Assembly: GCA_964036275.1 (NCBI GenBank) | Contig: OZ038434.1 | Coordinates: 1,448,560 to 1,512,559, forward strand | Length of the DNA: 64,000 bases | Source: Litoditis marina | Lineage: Eukaryota > Nematoda > Chromadorea > Rhabditida > Rhabditidae | Reading direction: 5' to 3' | Shown: positions 1 to 11,400 of the stretch, piece by piece | Layout: each line of letters begins with the position of its first letter | How positions within the stretch are numbered: position 1 is the first letter of the stretch | Translations under genes and position numbers: made by a program | The notes under the pieces: model-generated | Databases searched by the model: none | The model's input: the letters and a program-made list of their open reading frames with translations, nothing else | Told to the model about the DNA's origin: nothing

Positions 1-3000
1 CACTCGAATGATCCTCTTCTCATTCTCCGACCCGCAAACCAAAGAGTACATTCTCGGTTCCTGAACAATTTAATTGATCATATCTCTCTTACCGATACAG
101 TAATAGTGATTTGTTACATAACGTGAAACGGGACAGAACAACATTCATGTAGATTCTCTGAAGTTAAAAACCGAGTTGTTTACCAGGGTTCGCCTCACCA
201 AATTGGTCACTAGTTGATATCAAGTTGTAAAATCAAAGATTGGTGCACAATTGTGCACCAAGTTCTCGGTAAAAAGTCTGATCCTTGATTCACAACTTGG
301 GTTTTCGGCGAACCTGGGTAAATAACTCGGTCTTTAACCTAGTTTGAAAACCGCTGATTGAACTTTTGCTATATGTGCAACGATTCACGTGAGTTTTGTA
401 TTTTCCAAACTGTTGAATACACAGTTCTAGAGAAATGAATCTACCGGGAACGTCCTGGTATTCATGCAATTATTGTTTTTTACAATTACCAGAGAGTAGC
501 CAGGTTGGCTTAAATGGATGTATGTTAGGTACGAATTCTAATCGAATCTATGCCTACAGGGTTTGTTCAGAATAAAAGTACTATTTGATAGAGCTGTGAT
601 CTGTGAACCACTGTGTTTTCATAGTCTGATCCCGTGATATTTCTGTTGTACTTTGAGAAAGATCGAATTACAGTTCAGATATTGTCATTGACTATACCTA
701 CCTGAGTACACGATTGACCGTCTTCGAAACACTCATTTGAAGTGGGTTTCCCGTCGTCTTCTTTCATGTTTGGCTCACATTTGATGGTGTACTTTTTATT
801 CTGAATATTGATTCAATTATTATAGAATGTTCTTAGTGAAATTTGCCACTCAGAATCGTTTCGACCCTGATTCAACACGATTTTGGTGTCCGAAAATGAT
901 CAGGATGTCCTCTCGAGTCTTCATGACAACAAATACATTTTTTGTCAAATAAATATAATACCACCGATACAAATTCATCCGGTAAACGGTGGACTGTTGA
1001 GTAATTTGAACCACAGCTGAAACGTTTCTTTCTGCGTAGTACGCGTTTTCTTTCGTGCTTTTCAGTTACATGCAATGCACATTATAGAGGTACGGTCCCT
1101 TTTAGCTGTTACCTGTGTTAGAAACAAGATTGATAATCAAATGTTCTCAATAAACTGTGCAAGTTGGAATGGGTGTATGTTGGATATTCTCACCTCATCA
1201 TCGGTAAGATGAAATTTCGCTTCGACCAGGACACTTGCTTCCTTGCCCATAGCGTCGTTTAGAGTTTCGTTTTTCAAGTAGTTGACCAATCCGTTGACAA
1301 AGGTCGATTTTCCCATTCCAGTCTCCCCGACGATCAGAATATTGAGGTTGGGAGGCAGACTAGAAATAGAAGTAAGTTTTTGAGAGGGTAGGCTTTCGAA
1401 ATGGTATGAAATACTTTTCGAGAAACAATTTCTCTTTGGTAAAACGTGTCAGTTGTAACCAATGACACAGAGTACTGAAGTCAGTCAAAAACTATGTGAA
1501 AAACTATAAAAAGATAGTCAATCTACGAGTGAAAATAATTGGAATAATAAAAGCTGTGCTGTGCCTGATTTTGATGAAAACTTTAGCGTGAATGCGTTTT
1601 CTCAACTTAGACGACGAGGATTTATTATTTATTCAAAGTTGAACGGTCTACATGGATTTGTAACTTTTCTCGGCTTTTTAAAAAATTCTATATCACATCT
1701 AAACTAACTCTGCTAAACGAGGTTTGATGTCTTCAAGTCGTTCTACCGTTTCCCTCTCGTTTTCAACGTCTTTTTCAACGTCATCTTCGTCTTCAAGGCT
1801 GGTCTGCGAAATCGAGCCACTCATTGCAGTCGACATTTTCCGTCTGTACGTAATCGAATGAAACTGGCTATAGCTTTCGTCATACCGTCGTGGATAGAGT
1901 ATGGTCCGTATGGAAGCGGGCAAGGTGTGGTGAGGTCGTCGCTTTCTTTCTAGACAATCGGCCAGCCACTTTTGTATCAACAAGAGAGCGTGCAGTAGTG
2001 AGAGACTTGGATATCTGCGGTCTCATTGACCCGCACGTTCTCTCGCTTTTGTAGTTTGTTAATCGCAGAACGCCAACCAGTGTTGTTACTCGTTTTGTCG
2101 TGTCATACATTTTTATCTTTTGCTCTTTCATACTAAAATGACAAACATGAACGTAGGTAGTGTAGGTTGTGTTTGCAGTTTGATTCTGTTATCGGCCAAA
2201 ATTCTACAATGAAAATTTCCTCACTCCCCACAGAGGAGGAGATGTCTCAGTGATATGCTAACAGAAGCTTACCCATTTTGCTGTTCGAAGCTGGTTTCGA
2301 ATGAGTCCGTCTCCAAATGTTCATAGCGTGCTTGTTGGGTTGCCTGCAATTAAAACCGAAGTTAAGTTTTAGTTTTCTGATTATGTGTGTCACGAGGAGA
2401 AAATATGCGAAGGTATGAAGTGAAAATGAGAATCTCATTCAAAAGGGCGGAATTGGACAGTTAATAGTTCGATATCAACGTTATTCAAATCCAAAATAGT
2501 TTATTAGTGCTGGATCAAATCGCGTCTCAAACTAGATATTAATGCCTTTTGAACTCAAAACTTTTATTCCACACTCAAAAACTTTTTCTAGACCTAGTTT
2601 TTCATTTCTTTACCATTGTCATTGCACGTTTAAGGTACTTTGACTTCGAAAACAATGGAGTTTCCCAGAGTCCGTGGGTTGTGAGCCAAATTTCAACCCC
2701 CCCCCCCCTCCTTACCAAACTCTGTTTATTTGAATCATCTTCTGACTAGAATGGGCTGATATCACCGAAATGTCGATCGGAAGTACACGTGGCATCGTTA
2801 TAACTTTTTCGGCGATTTTGGCACCGTTATCACGGTTTTTTCTCACAATTCTCTCTTATCGGAATAAGCTATCAAGTGTCATGGCGCCAGTAAAAGCTGT
2901 TCGTTTTATTGATGTTTGAATTTGTAGTCAGAATTGCTTCCAAAATGATAACGAAACTATAATTGTTGTATTAGTGTTAGGTCAGCTCAATGATGATCGG

Positions 3001-4679
3001 GCAAAAAACCATGGAAAGAGAGGAGGAAGAAGAGAGAAAACGAGAGAGAGAGACTGATATAATGCGAAAGTCACTGAGACAAAGAGCAATAAAGAAAGAA
3101 AGTAAGAAAAAGATAAAAAGAGAGAGAGATAGGAGGGATAATGTGATCGGAATAAATGAAGTATGCATTCTAGCTGTTTTAGTTTGCGTTCTAGGAAATC
3201 TGAAAAAAAGGAACCCAGTCGAGTATCGTGGTTACCGGAACTCATGGAATAAGTCCGTAGTACGAATTTTCCCAATTTTTCTGAGATTGGTGTGTTTTTA
3301 CCTGTGAGTATTTCCACATTTCGAATATGTCTTTCGCTTCCTGGCTCACGGACATCATCAGAACTTCGAGTTTTCTGTGACGGTCTTCGGCGAGATATTG
3401 CTCGGCCAGTTTCCGAATTCCGGGTGACATTTCGTTCAGGAAACAAGACTCGTCCGCATCTTCGAGCAACCCCTACAAAACATTTCGCGTCATTTGTCTT
3501 AATAAGGATCATAATATTTATTAGACAGAAGTGTAACAATGGAACATAAACCAAGCTCTTTAAAGTACCACAGTTGGAAGAAATGAAAATGCAGTAGTTA
3601 TTCCAAGGTAAATTTGGTGGCCTCCAAACCAAAGTCACCTACGGAAAAACCGCAAATTAGTCACAACGAAGATTAGCGCGCAAGGCGAACGAAGTTACGT
3701 GACTCGGATTAAATTACAGGCTTAACTGCAGCGATGACAATCGTACATTTGCCTTTGAAACTCGAGACAACAGCTCAGCAGTGCACCGACTATTAGCTTC
3801 ATAAAAGTACGCTTGCTGAATGAAATGTACGGTAAGTCAATGAAAAATTTCCGTGATGCGTGCACAAACACCACAGGTTACAGATGACACGTTCTTTTTT
3901 CACGTGCGTCTTAGGTTTTGCTCGATGCAAGATTCGTTTTTGGAAAATTGTACTAGACACTAAAATCAGTCAGAAATAGTCTCGAATTATCCACAGGCTG
4001 CAAATCTTCATTTATAAAGTATTCTACCCACAGGGTACGAGTGGCAGGGTAGAAAATGTTCAACTCCAGTGTGTAAATTTCACCGTAGAAAGTGCTCTAC
4101 CCAGAATATATCAATGCCAATGATTTTTAGTCTCTGGTTTTTAAACGATAATAGGAAGCGCGAGTTGAAAAATACCTAAAGTTCAGTTTTTTGATGAAAA
4201 TTTGCATTTATTGTGTATCCAACCTTGAACTCAACCGTGATACATTGATAATCTATCTTTTCTGTAGACATCGCTCCACACTAGCTCATCCACGAAATGC
4301 GATGTTCTAACAAAAACAGTTGACTGTGTGTAACTGCAGTATTTCACCTTGACGCGTTTCCAAATGAGATATTTGTTCCAGGCCTCTTCATTCAGGTACG
4401 TCTTCACAGCCGAATCGCGCTCGTTTTCCCCTATCTCCTCAACATTCACAATGTCGTGGACGACCTCTCGGAATTCTTCGTTGATCAAGTCTAAGAAATA
4501 CATCGACATGTGCTCTGTCCTATAAAAATACATGTTTGTAACTGTTTGAGAAGATATTTTCATTGTTAAAAGTAGGTAAGAGGGACAACTGTAGAGGAAC
4601 ATCAATGTACTGTTAGGTAATAATAAAGGAAACACATTTACCACTTCATACAGATAATAATAATACACGCCGATGCCAT
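1..4679 (-). CDS. M1: P-loop GTPase with helical acidic N-terminus (3' part beyond window)
   Basis: Eight exons read on the minus strand in transcript order: 4679-4642, 4519-4348, 3472-3302, 2343-2273, 1843-1709, 1359-1194, 800-702 and 60-1 (cut by the window edge). All junctions keep frame and have GT donors and AG acceptors. The start ATG at 4679 opens a 12-codon exon rich in Ile that joins in phase 2 to the next exon. Residues about 14-165 are charged and helical with no domain I recognise; an acidic Ser/Glu/Asp stretch follows. The P-loop GETGMGKST lies near residues 207-215, then a segment with CEPN. The exon carrying the G3 motif is cut at the left edge. Every exon from 3472 down to 702 has the same length as its counterpart in M2. 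It starts 604 bp from the oppositely oriented P1, so the two probably share a promoter. GTPase identity is from motifs; the cellular role is unknown. Confidence 0.72.
61..2272. other. M1 introns between the exons of the 3' half
   Basis: Non-coding intervals 61-701, 801-1193, 1360-1708 and 1844-2272. I see no RNA gene or intact ORF in them. Bases about 816-890 are a single arm of a foldback repeat whose full form lies at about 27003-27400. Bases 1079-1103 share a short block, reading ttatagaggtacggtccc, with 35409-35430. Confidence 0.5.
1194..1359 (-). CDS. M1 P-loop exon
   Basis: A 166-bp exon entering in phase 2 and leaving in phase 0. It encodes the G1 motif GETGMGKST followed by a Leu/Val/Asn-rich helix. 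Its M2 twin is 42368-42533, the same length. The acceptor is ttctag and the donor is GAG|gtgaga. Confidence 0.8.
2344..3301. other. M1 intron, with a GA-rich tract at about 3005-3140
   Basis: This intron separates the exon 3472-3302 from the exon 2343-2273. It holds a polypurine stretch (GAGA-rich on the plus strand) at about 3005-3140 and a C-run near 2698-2709. The homologous M2 intron has the same C-run near 45328 but carries a 1.3-kb foldback insertion beside it. Long ORFs crossing the GA-rich tract are low-complexity artefacts. Confidence 0.5.
3473..4347. other. M1 intron; empty site for a composite element present in M2
   Basis: No gene seen. The block ending in aactcaaccgtgat near 4244 is directly followed by cattgataatctat. 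In M2 the same two blocks are separated by about 1.5 kb of repetitive sequence (46604-48101). This is therefore the pre-insertion state. Confidence 0.6.
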
Positions 4680-5283
4680 CTTGAGATCACGATAGTTTGA
4701 GGTGTTCATTCACGCTATTCATATTTTACACCGATTTCAAAAAAGTGTAGTTGTTTGCCTAAAATGATGAATAAGGAGATTGGGGGTAAACACAAACGCC
4801 ACTTTGAACCTCCACGCGTACATCAGTTATCTCTCTTTCTTCACGATAACCACTTTTTGAATGTCAAAGGGGGCTGATAAGTTAAGCAGAGACGAGCGAT
4901 GGTACACGTAGCTCTTCTCACTATTTCACAACCTTTCTTCTCACAAGACTACCTAATTTTGTCCTTTTTCAACTGTAATTCAGTCAACTTTGTAGATGTA
5001 ACTTAGAGAAAATGATCACCATCAGATAGGTTCTACACTGCAAAAACTGCATACTCCACCATCTGAGAATTCAACCAAGTTCACGAAACATGTCACCGTT
5101 CTAGTTTTTTTTTGAGATACGTCTATGGGTTTTTAACATTCGATTTTGACATTTACGCGTTGAGATCTCAATTCAGTTGGAATTATTGACAACTCGTATT
5201 TCCTTTTATACCTAATTTATCAAATAACCATAGTACAACCATGGTAATACATCACAAATATTATCCAGATTCAAACTTGAAAG
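4680..5283. promoter_or_regulatory. Bidirectional promoter region between M1 and P1
   Basis: A 604-bp spacer between two divergent start codons. A 60-bp block at 4736-4795 is identical to 48651-48710 in the M2/P2 spacer, although the surrounding sequence has drifted. That suggests constraint or recent conversion. GATA-factor-type sites occur: ctgataag near 4873, and TTATC and GATAA cores nearby. In nematodes such sites commonly drive intestinal expression; applying that here is inference. No clear TATA box is evident. Confidence 0.5.
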
Positions 5284-5416
5284 ATGGGAGACGACACCGT
5301 CGACTATGACATGGTCATTCCGGAGAAAGCCGTGAAAGCAATAATGGGGGTGAAGGGAGCGATTCATCAGACCATACAGAACACCTCAGGAGCCAGGGTC
5401 TCTGTTGAAACAGCAG
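5284..5416 (+). CDS. P1 exon 1, first half of KH domain
   Basis: ATG at 5284 begins 44 codons ending in phase 1 at GCAG|gtataa. The residues show the KH core: I-M-G-V-K-G, then a helix ending in SGARVSV. Exon 2 (6194-6323) supplies the beta'-alpha' half (VSFSGSVEAIIKARNLVGEHL). The start is chosen because its counterpart in P2 (51164) has the same position and phase. Confidence 0.8.
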
Positions 5417-8400
5417 GTATAATAAATCATCGTCAACCCCCTATACATAGAAATGATGTATACATAGGGATACATTACCTAATATACCTAATGAACCTCT
5501 ACTGAACGACTAGTAGCCGTTCGTCTGGTAGAACTGCTGTTAGGGGTCTATTAGCGGTGTGGTAGCGGTTTCGTTGTTGTCACTTAGTACCAATTTGGTA
5601 TCAAATCACTACAAAATGGCTACTAATTCCTTCTAGCAAAACTCGCTAGTACTCGCAAACGAATCGTCCGGATCGCCTAACCATAGTTGTCGCTCAAAAA
5701 ATGGCGGTGTATACTGTATATCCCATTTTGTGCTGTGTAAGATACATATATACACTTCAAGAAGAGCGTTGCTGTGAGCCCGTTTGGTACAGTGGTAAGT
5801 ATCCGCGCCTCCCAAACTATTGGGCCTTTTCGAGTCTCGCATGATGCGGATATTTCATAAATATAAACCGTTCGAATCGCCTAAGGTGGCAATCGTTTCA
5901 TATTATCGCTATGACTATGACTCATTCCTGAACCCTGTATGCTGAGCACTACAGTGGAAATGTTGGGATGTATGTGAAAACACTTGACCACATTTTGTTG
6001 ATTGAAAGGAAAGAAAATAAAATTAATTTTAGGACAAGTGATATAAAAGGTAAAGGTAATGAATAAAATACTCAGAACCCACTTGTGTGGAAATAAGTTA
6101 TCTAGGCACTTTTTGTTGCGTTCATTGTTTGGATACATTTATGCGAACAAGTCCATGAAGCTTTGATAAAAACCTTTCCTTCCATGCACACAGAATACGT
6201 GATTTTAGGACACAAGGGAGGTGTTGAGTACAGCGAGGTAAGCTTCAGTGGATCCGTCGAAGCTATAATAAAAGCACGTAATCTCGTAGGAGAGCATCTT
6301 GCCAAGTCTATTTATGTGGAGAGGTGGGTTTGTTCGCATGTTTGTCCACGTATTTCAGGCTGCAAAAGATTATCGCGCGGAGCGCGAAGCGCTCTGCGTG
6401 AGTTGTCTTTGGTTTGGCCATTGCGGACTCGTTTTTTCCTTTTAATTAACAAAAATCTTCAAACATATTCTTTTTTTGAAAACTAAAAAGAGAGAACGTT
6501 AGAGAATCACGAATTGAACATTGTGTGAAAATTTCAGCCAAATCGGATTATTTTCGCCTGAGTTATGGTTTCGTGTCATTGTTGAAAAGTTCCGCCGTAA
6601 TTCGTCCCTCCTCCCTCCTCCCTCGTCCCTCACGGAATTCTGTCCGCATCGTAGTGGAAAAACTACTGAACCAATTTGACTGAAATTTGAAACATCTATT
6701 CTATGGCAAAAGTTAGCTCGTCGCGCCAAGTATGAAATGTATATGTAATCTCTGGCGCCGGGCGCGGGCGCCAATAGGCGCCAAAAACGACTATTGGAAA
6801 TACTATCGAACCGATTTAGCTGAAATTTGAAACATGAGTTCTAATGCAAAATTTAGCCCGCCGCGCCAAATATGAGATGTATAGCTCCTCATTGGCGCCG
6901 GGCGCGGGCGCCAATAGGCGCAAAAAACCACTATTTGAAAAACTATCGAACCGATTTAGCTGAAATTTGAAACATGAGTTATAATGCAAAAGTTAGCCCG
7001 TCGCGCCAAATATGAGATGGATACATCATCATTGGCGCCCGGCGCTGGCGCCAATAGGCGCCAAAAACGGCGAAACACTATTTATCATCAACTAAAATGT
7101 TGAACACTAATAGAAATTGAATATTTTGGTGGAAAGTGTGAAAGTCTTTTTCCAAAACTGAAATTTCTCTTCTGGCGCTCGCACCAGGCGCCAGATGGCG
7201 CCAAAACCCAAACTCACGACAGCGTCAATGGAATTGTCTGAAATTCGGTACACTAAATAACTATCACATGGCAAGTAAGATGCTCAATCTGAAAATCAAG
7301 AAAAGTTCTGTTGGCACTGTGCGCTGGCGCCAATTGGCGCCAAAGTTGGAAAAATTTCAGTTATCGTCAATCAAACTGTTTCAAGTTAACAGATATTGAA
7401 TATTCCAATGTGAAATAAAGATCCACAAATTCAAAATCGAATTTTATCGTCTGGCTCGGAACAGACGCCAAATGGCGCCAAAACAAAAACACACGAAACT
7501 GACAATTGAATAGTTTGAATATTGCTCCAATCAGTAATTGACACATGTAGTGTGTACTGGTAGCTCAAAAACCTAGAAAATTTCGTTTCGTCCTGGCGCC
7601 AGACGCGTGTGTCAATTGACACAGGAATGAAAAAAAAGTTTCAACGAAGGTTTTTGATGTGGTATTGGAAATAATGGCTATATTGTAAGTGAGTTGGTGT
7701 CTCTAATTGTAGATTTGTCAATGGCGCCAATCCCCATCGCTTATCGCCGCTAAAAGCGGTGTACATGTCAATCGGAACGTTTAGCGTTTTTGTTCAGTTG
7801 TTGATAGTCACAGAGCCAGTAACCTGCGTTATATTAGAACATCAGCAATTTTATGGTCTGCATTCGGCTTCGTGCACACACAAAACTGAGATTTCCATAA
7901 TAATATAATGAGTTCACAAGATCCACTCTGTGAATAGGCAACATATGAAGTTGTAGGAGTACAACTAGCAAAAAAAGGACAATTAGTAAAAAGTGGGGGA
8001 ACCAACAAATGTGTGAGTTGTGTTTGGTTCGACCTCGATATCAGCAAAAAGTGAACGATACGAATTGCTGTGATACTGTAGCAGAAGTATTCTGCAAAAA
8101 TAGAACAATACAAATGTTGCACAATGGTTCACAACGCACGCATGTCGTCAAAGTACACATGAATTACCCTTCGGCAATTTCTGAAATATCATGCGTGCGT
8201 TGTGAACCATTGTGCAACATTTGTATTGTTCTATTTTTGCAGAATACTTCTGCTACAGTATCACAGCAATTCGTATCGTTCACTTTTTGCTGATATCGAG
8301 GTCGAACCAAACACAACTCACACATTTGTTGGTTCCCCCACTTTTTACTAATAGTACTTCCATTTCCCCTTCTCTTGAGCGAACAGTGTGACTGCACAAG

Positions 8401-11400
8401 TAATCGAACATTCCATGAATGTAGTAAATTAAAATGACAAACGAACGCGAGATAATACTGTTGGGGTACGAAGAAAGGAGAACGCCCAGGGCACACATAG
8501 TGTCTTTGCGTTCTCAAGGTGCTACTGCACCCAAATTTATAATGAATTTTTCATAGAGAAATTAAAGTAATGAATGATTGTCTGGCGGTCATGTGTGAAG
8601 GGAATAGGTATACTTGTTTCCGATTCCAAAGATTGTCGGTTATGTAAACTGGTAGGTTCGATTCCAGCGGAAGGTAAAGGTAGAGATTCATAAATTTGGC
8701 ACCCACTATACTACGTTTCTTTGTCTACCTATTCTTGAACAGGGTGGAGGGCATTTCTGTACATTTTTGCCATTTCTGCCGGTAACTCTTACATATTTCA
8801 AACGTGATGGAAAGTGTTGACTTTGTCTTCCTTGTGATTCCTGTACGATTCCATAACCGTGTCACTGTTTAGTATTCCCTGCCCCACCGAAGTCAACACC
8901 TTCCTATCGAAACAAAATGAAGTTTGGAGAGCAAACTTTCAGATCGAAAACGATGTTATTCTGACTGTGCTTAAAAAAGGTTAAGTTCGTTCCAAGCATT
9001 TCTTAAATTCTACAGTATGATTTTCAATATAATTAGAAAATTCATAAACCGTCCAGGCTTCGATTATTTTTTTTCTCCTTAATATTCGTTCAGCAAGTCC
9101 TAGGAGGAAATTTCGAGTATATGTCTGTGTGTGGGAGGAAAAGTTATTTTCTAAAATTCTCAATAATAATACGTCCTCCAGGACATGGACCGAATGCTCT
9201 CGTATGGGGCAAATTGAGTGCGTTCAAAGAGAATAAGGCGGAACTTCTCGCTGCACTCTCTCGCCTAAGCGAATTGGCATTTCAAAGTGCTCAACTTAGA
9301 GTGTTGTGAGTTTTCAATCGTTTTCTGCCAAATTATTCAGTTTCATGGAGCAAAAAAATCTTAGAAACATATTACGGAATAGTGACAGGAATTGTTCATA
9401 TTGGGGACAGGAAGACAGAGACAACTGCATGTACGTGCTGGTACGTATAAATTCAAAATGCATGTACAGCGTTGTATACAGTGCGAGCCAAGCGAACTGT
9501 TGAACAACCAGCGCGAAAAGCCCGGTGATTTGTCATTTTCCAGCACTGTACCCGTGGGATTGCCTGGCACCGAATCTAACGCCATCGGCATTCTACAAGA
9601 GATTCAGAAGATGGAAACGGAAAGGACAACTATTTTATTTCGTGAGACCCTTATACAAGGATGATTAATCTCAGAACCCGGAAATGTACTTGTAAACTCT
9701 CGTTCATGAAACAGAAAGTATCGAAACCACATTGAGACTATCAAACAATGGTCCGAGTTTATCTTTGTTTACTCGAACGTTCAGAACCAGTTATAGTTTT
9801 GTATTAAAAACTGAATGTTTCGAATGCTGAGCAGTTAGTTTGAACTGTAAGGCTCTACCGTATTGGGTAAAAGCATCATTGGTCAAACCAAAAAACGGTA
9901 CGAAGTTATATACACTTGTTCGAAACACAACCTTTGGGTGATAAAAGACCAGTTTCAGTGCACCAGAACCTTTTTACCGGTTTTTCCATCTATCATTCAA
10001 GTATTCATGAACAATTTTGGACAGCTTTCCTCGTAGATTTTCGAAGTTCTCCCAAAAAAACTATCAACTTCATTTTGAAAGTTAATTTTTATTATTATTG
10101 TTCATTCTTAAGTTGATCACAAGCCTGAAGAGAGACAGGATCGTCAGCTTCTGTTAAGATCAAAAGATTACCAGGACATGCAATCTGTTGAAAGAGCGTT
10201 AGAAGGTTTGCTTATAACAAGAAGGTTAGTGTTCCTCATGTGTATTATGAATTTATTTTTCATAATTTTTCCTTGAAACCTCTCTGAAATGTAACAGCTA
10301 AGCATTGAAAACAATACCAATAGCAGGTTCTGTAAATCAAGCCATACTCATGCATGTGGTGTATTACAATTACTTCGACACCGTTCGCAAAAAGTTCTGA
10401 AATGGATTGAAAGTTTGATCACAGATGTCAAGTTTCGGCACACCAACACCTCTTTGAAATATTTTGAGTCTTTCGAGAACTGCATGTGATTACGAGCTTA
10501 CAACGCAGGAACAAAGAGTTTGACGCGATTTCTCGTAATCTACGTTAATATTCAACTAAGTGTGAACTGGAAATTTTGATTTGTACTACAGCCATGTTGT
10601 GTTCTGTATATAAGACGGGTCCAACTAATTTTTTTCAAAGTTTCCGTTTTTTTACCAAAATGTTGTCAACGGAGTGGGTGTGACACGTAAACCATTATCT
10701 TGTCAAAGTTGCTGTTGTATCTGGGAAATATTAGAGCCAACCCAAATGACAAGCGCCAACATGGATATTGATGTCTGCCAAGTGATACTATCACTGCTCA
10801 ACAGTTGGCAAGTGATATTATCACTGCTCAACACTGACAATTGCCTGGAACGATCTTTTTTGTTGACACGTGTCAACCAGGTTTTGCCTCATGTGGGAAT
10901 CGAACGTGACCCCGCCACACCAAAAGCGAGACGCTTACCACTACACTAAGCGGGCTACGTTCTTGAGCGCGAACATAATAATAATAATGAGTTTACCAAT
11001 ACACTGTATAACAATCAAGTGAAGGACGAATTGATAATTTATGAATTGATGTTTAAGCCTAGTAAAACAGAGAGCAATACATAGAACTGCATAAATTTGA
11101 AGAGAAAACTGATTTAGAAATGAACACATAGGTACATGACATGTCTATTTACGAGGTGGAAGTGGTTCCCATACTGGGTTGATGTGAAAACGAAAACCAT
11201 AGCGAGCAAAGTACACATCAGATATAAATGGGGCCAGATGAGGATCACCTTTATAGTAGCGATAGAAAGCACTATAACGGAAACGTGTTTCATCTCTACA
11301 CATCAAATTCAACTGAGAAACGGCCTTTTGAACTTTTTGGAGAGAGGGCCAATCAAGAGAGGCTATTGTGGAAACAGGAGGAATAGTAATAACCGTGGAA

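Noticed and set aside
2982..3638. A 218-codon minus-strand frame
   Set aside because: It crosses the true M1 exon in another frame and extends into a GA-rich tract; the homologous M2 region does not keep it open.
4231..4668. A 145-codon minus-strand frame read without splicing
   Set aside because: It covers M1 exon 4348-4519 plus flanking intron; the spliced model fits M2 better.
8009..8517. Proteins of 94-117 codons on both strands
   Set aside because: They lie within the inverted arms of the TA foldback; the same peptide appears on both strands because the sequence is palindromic.
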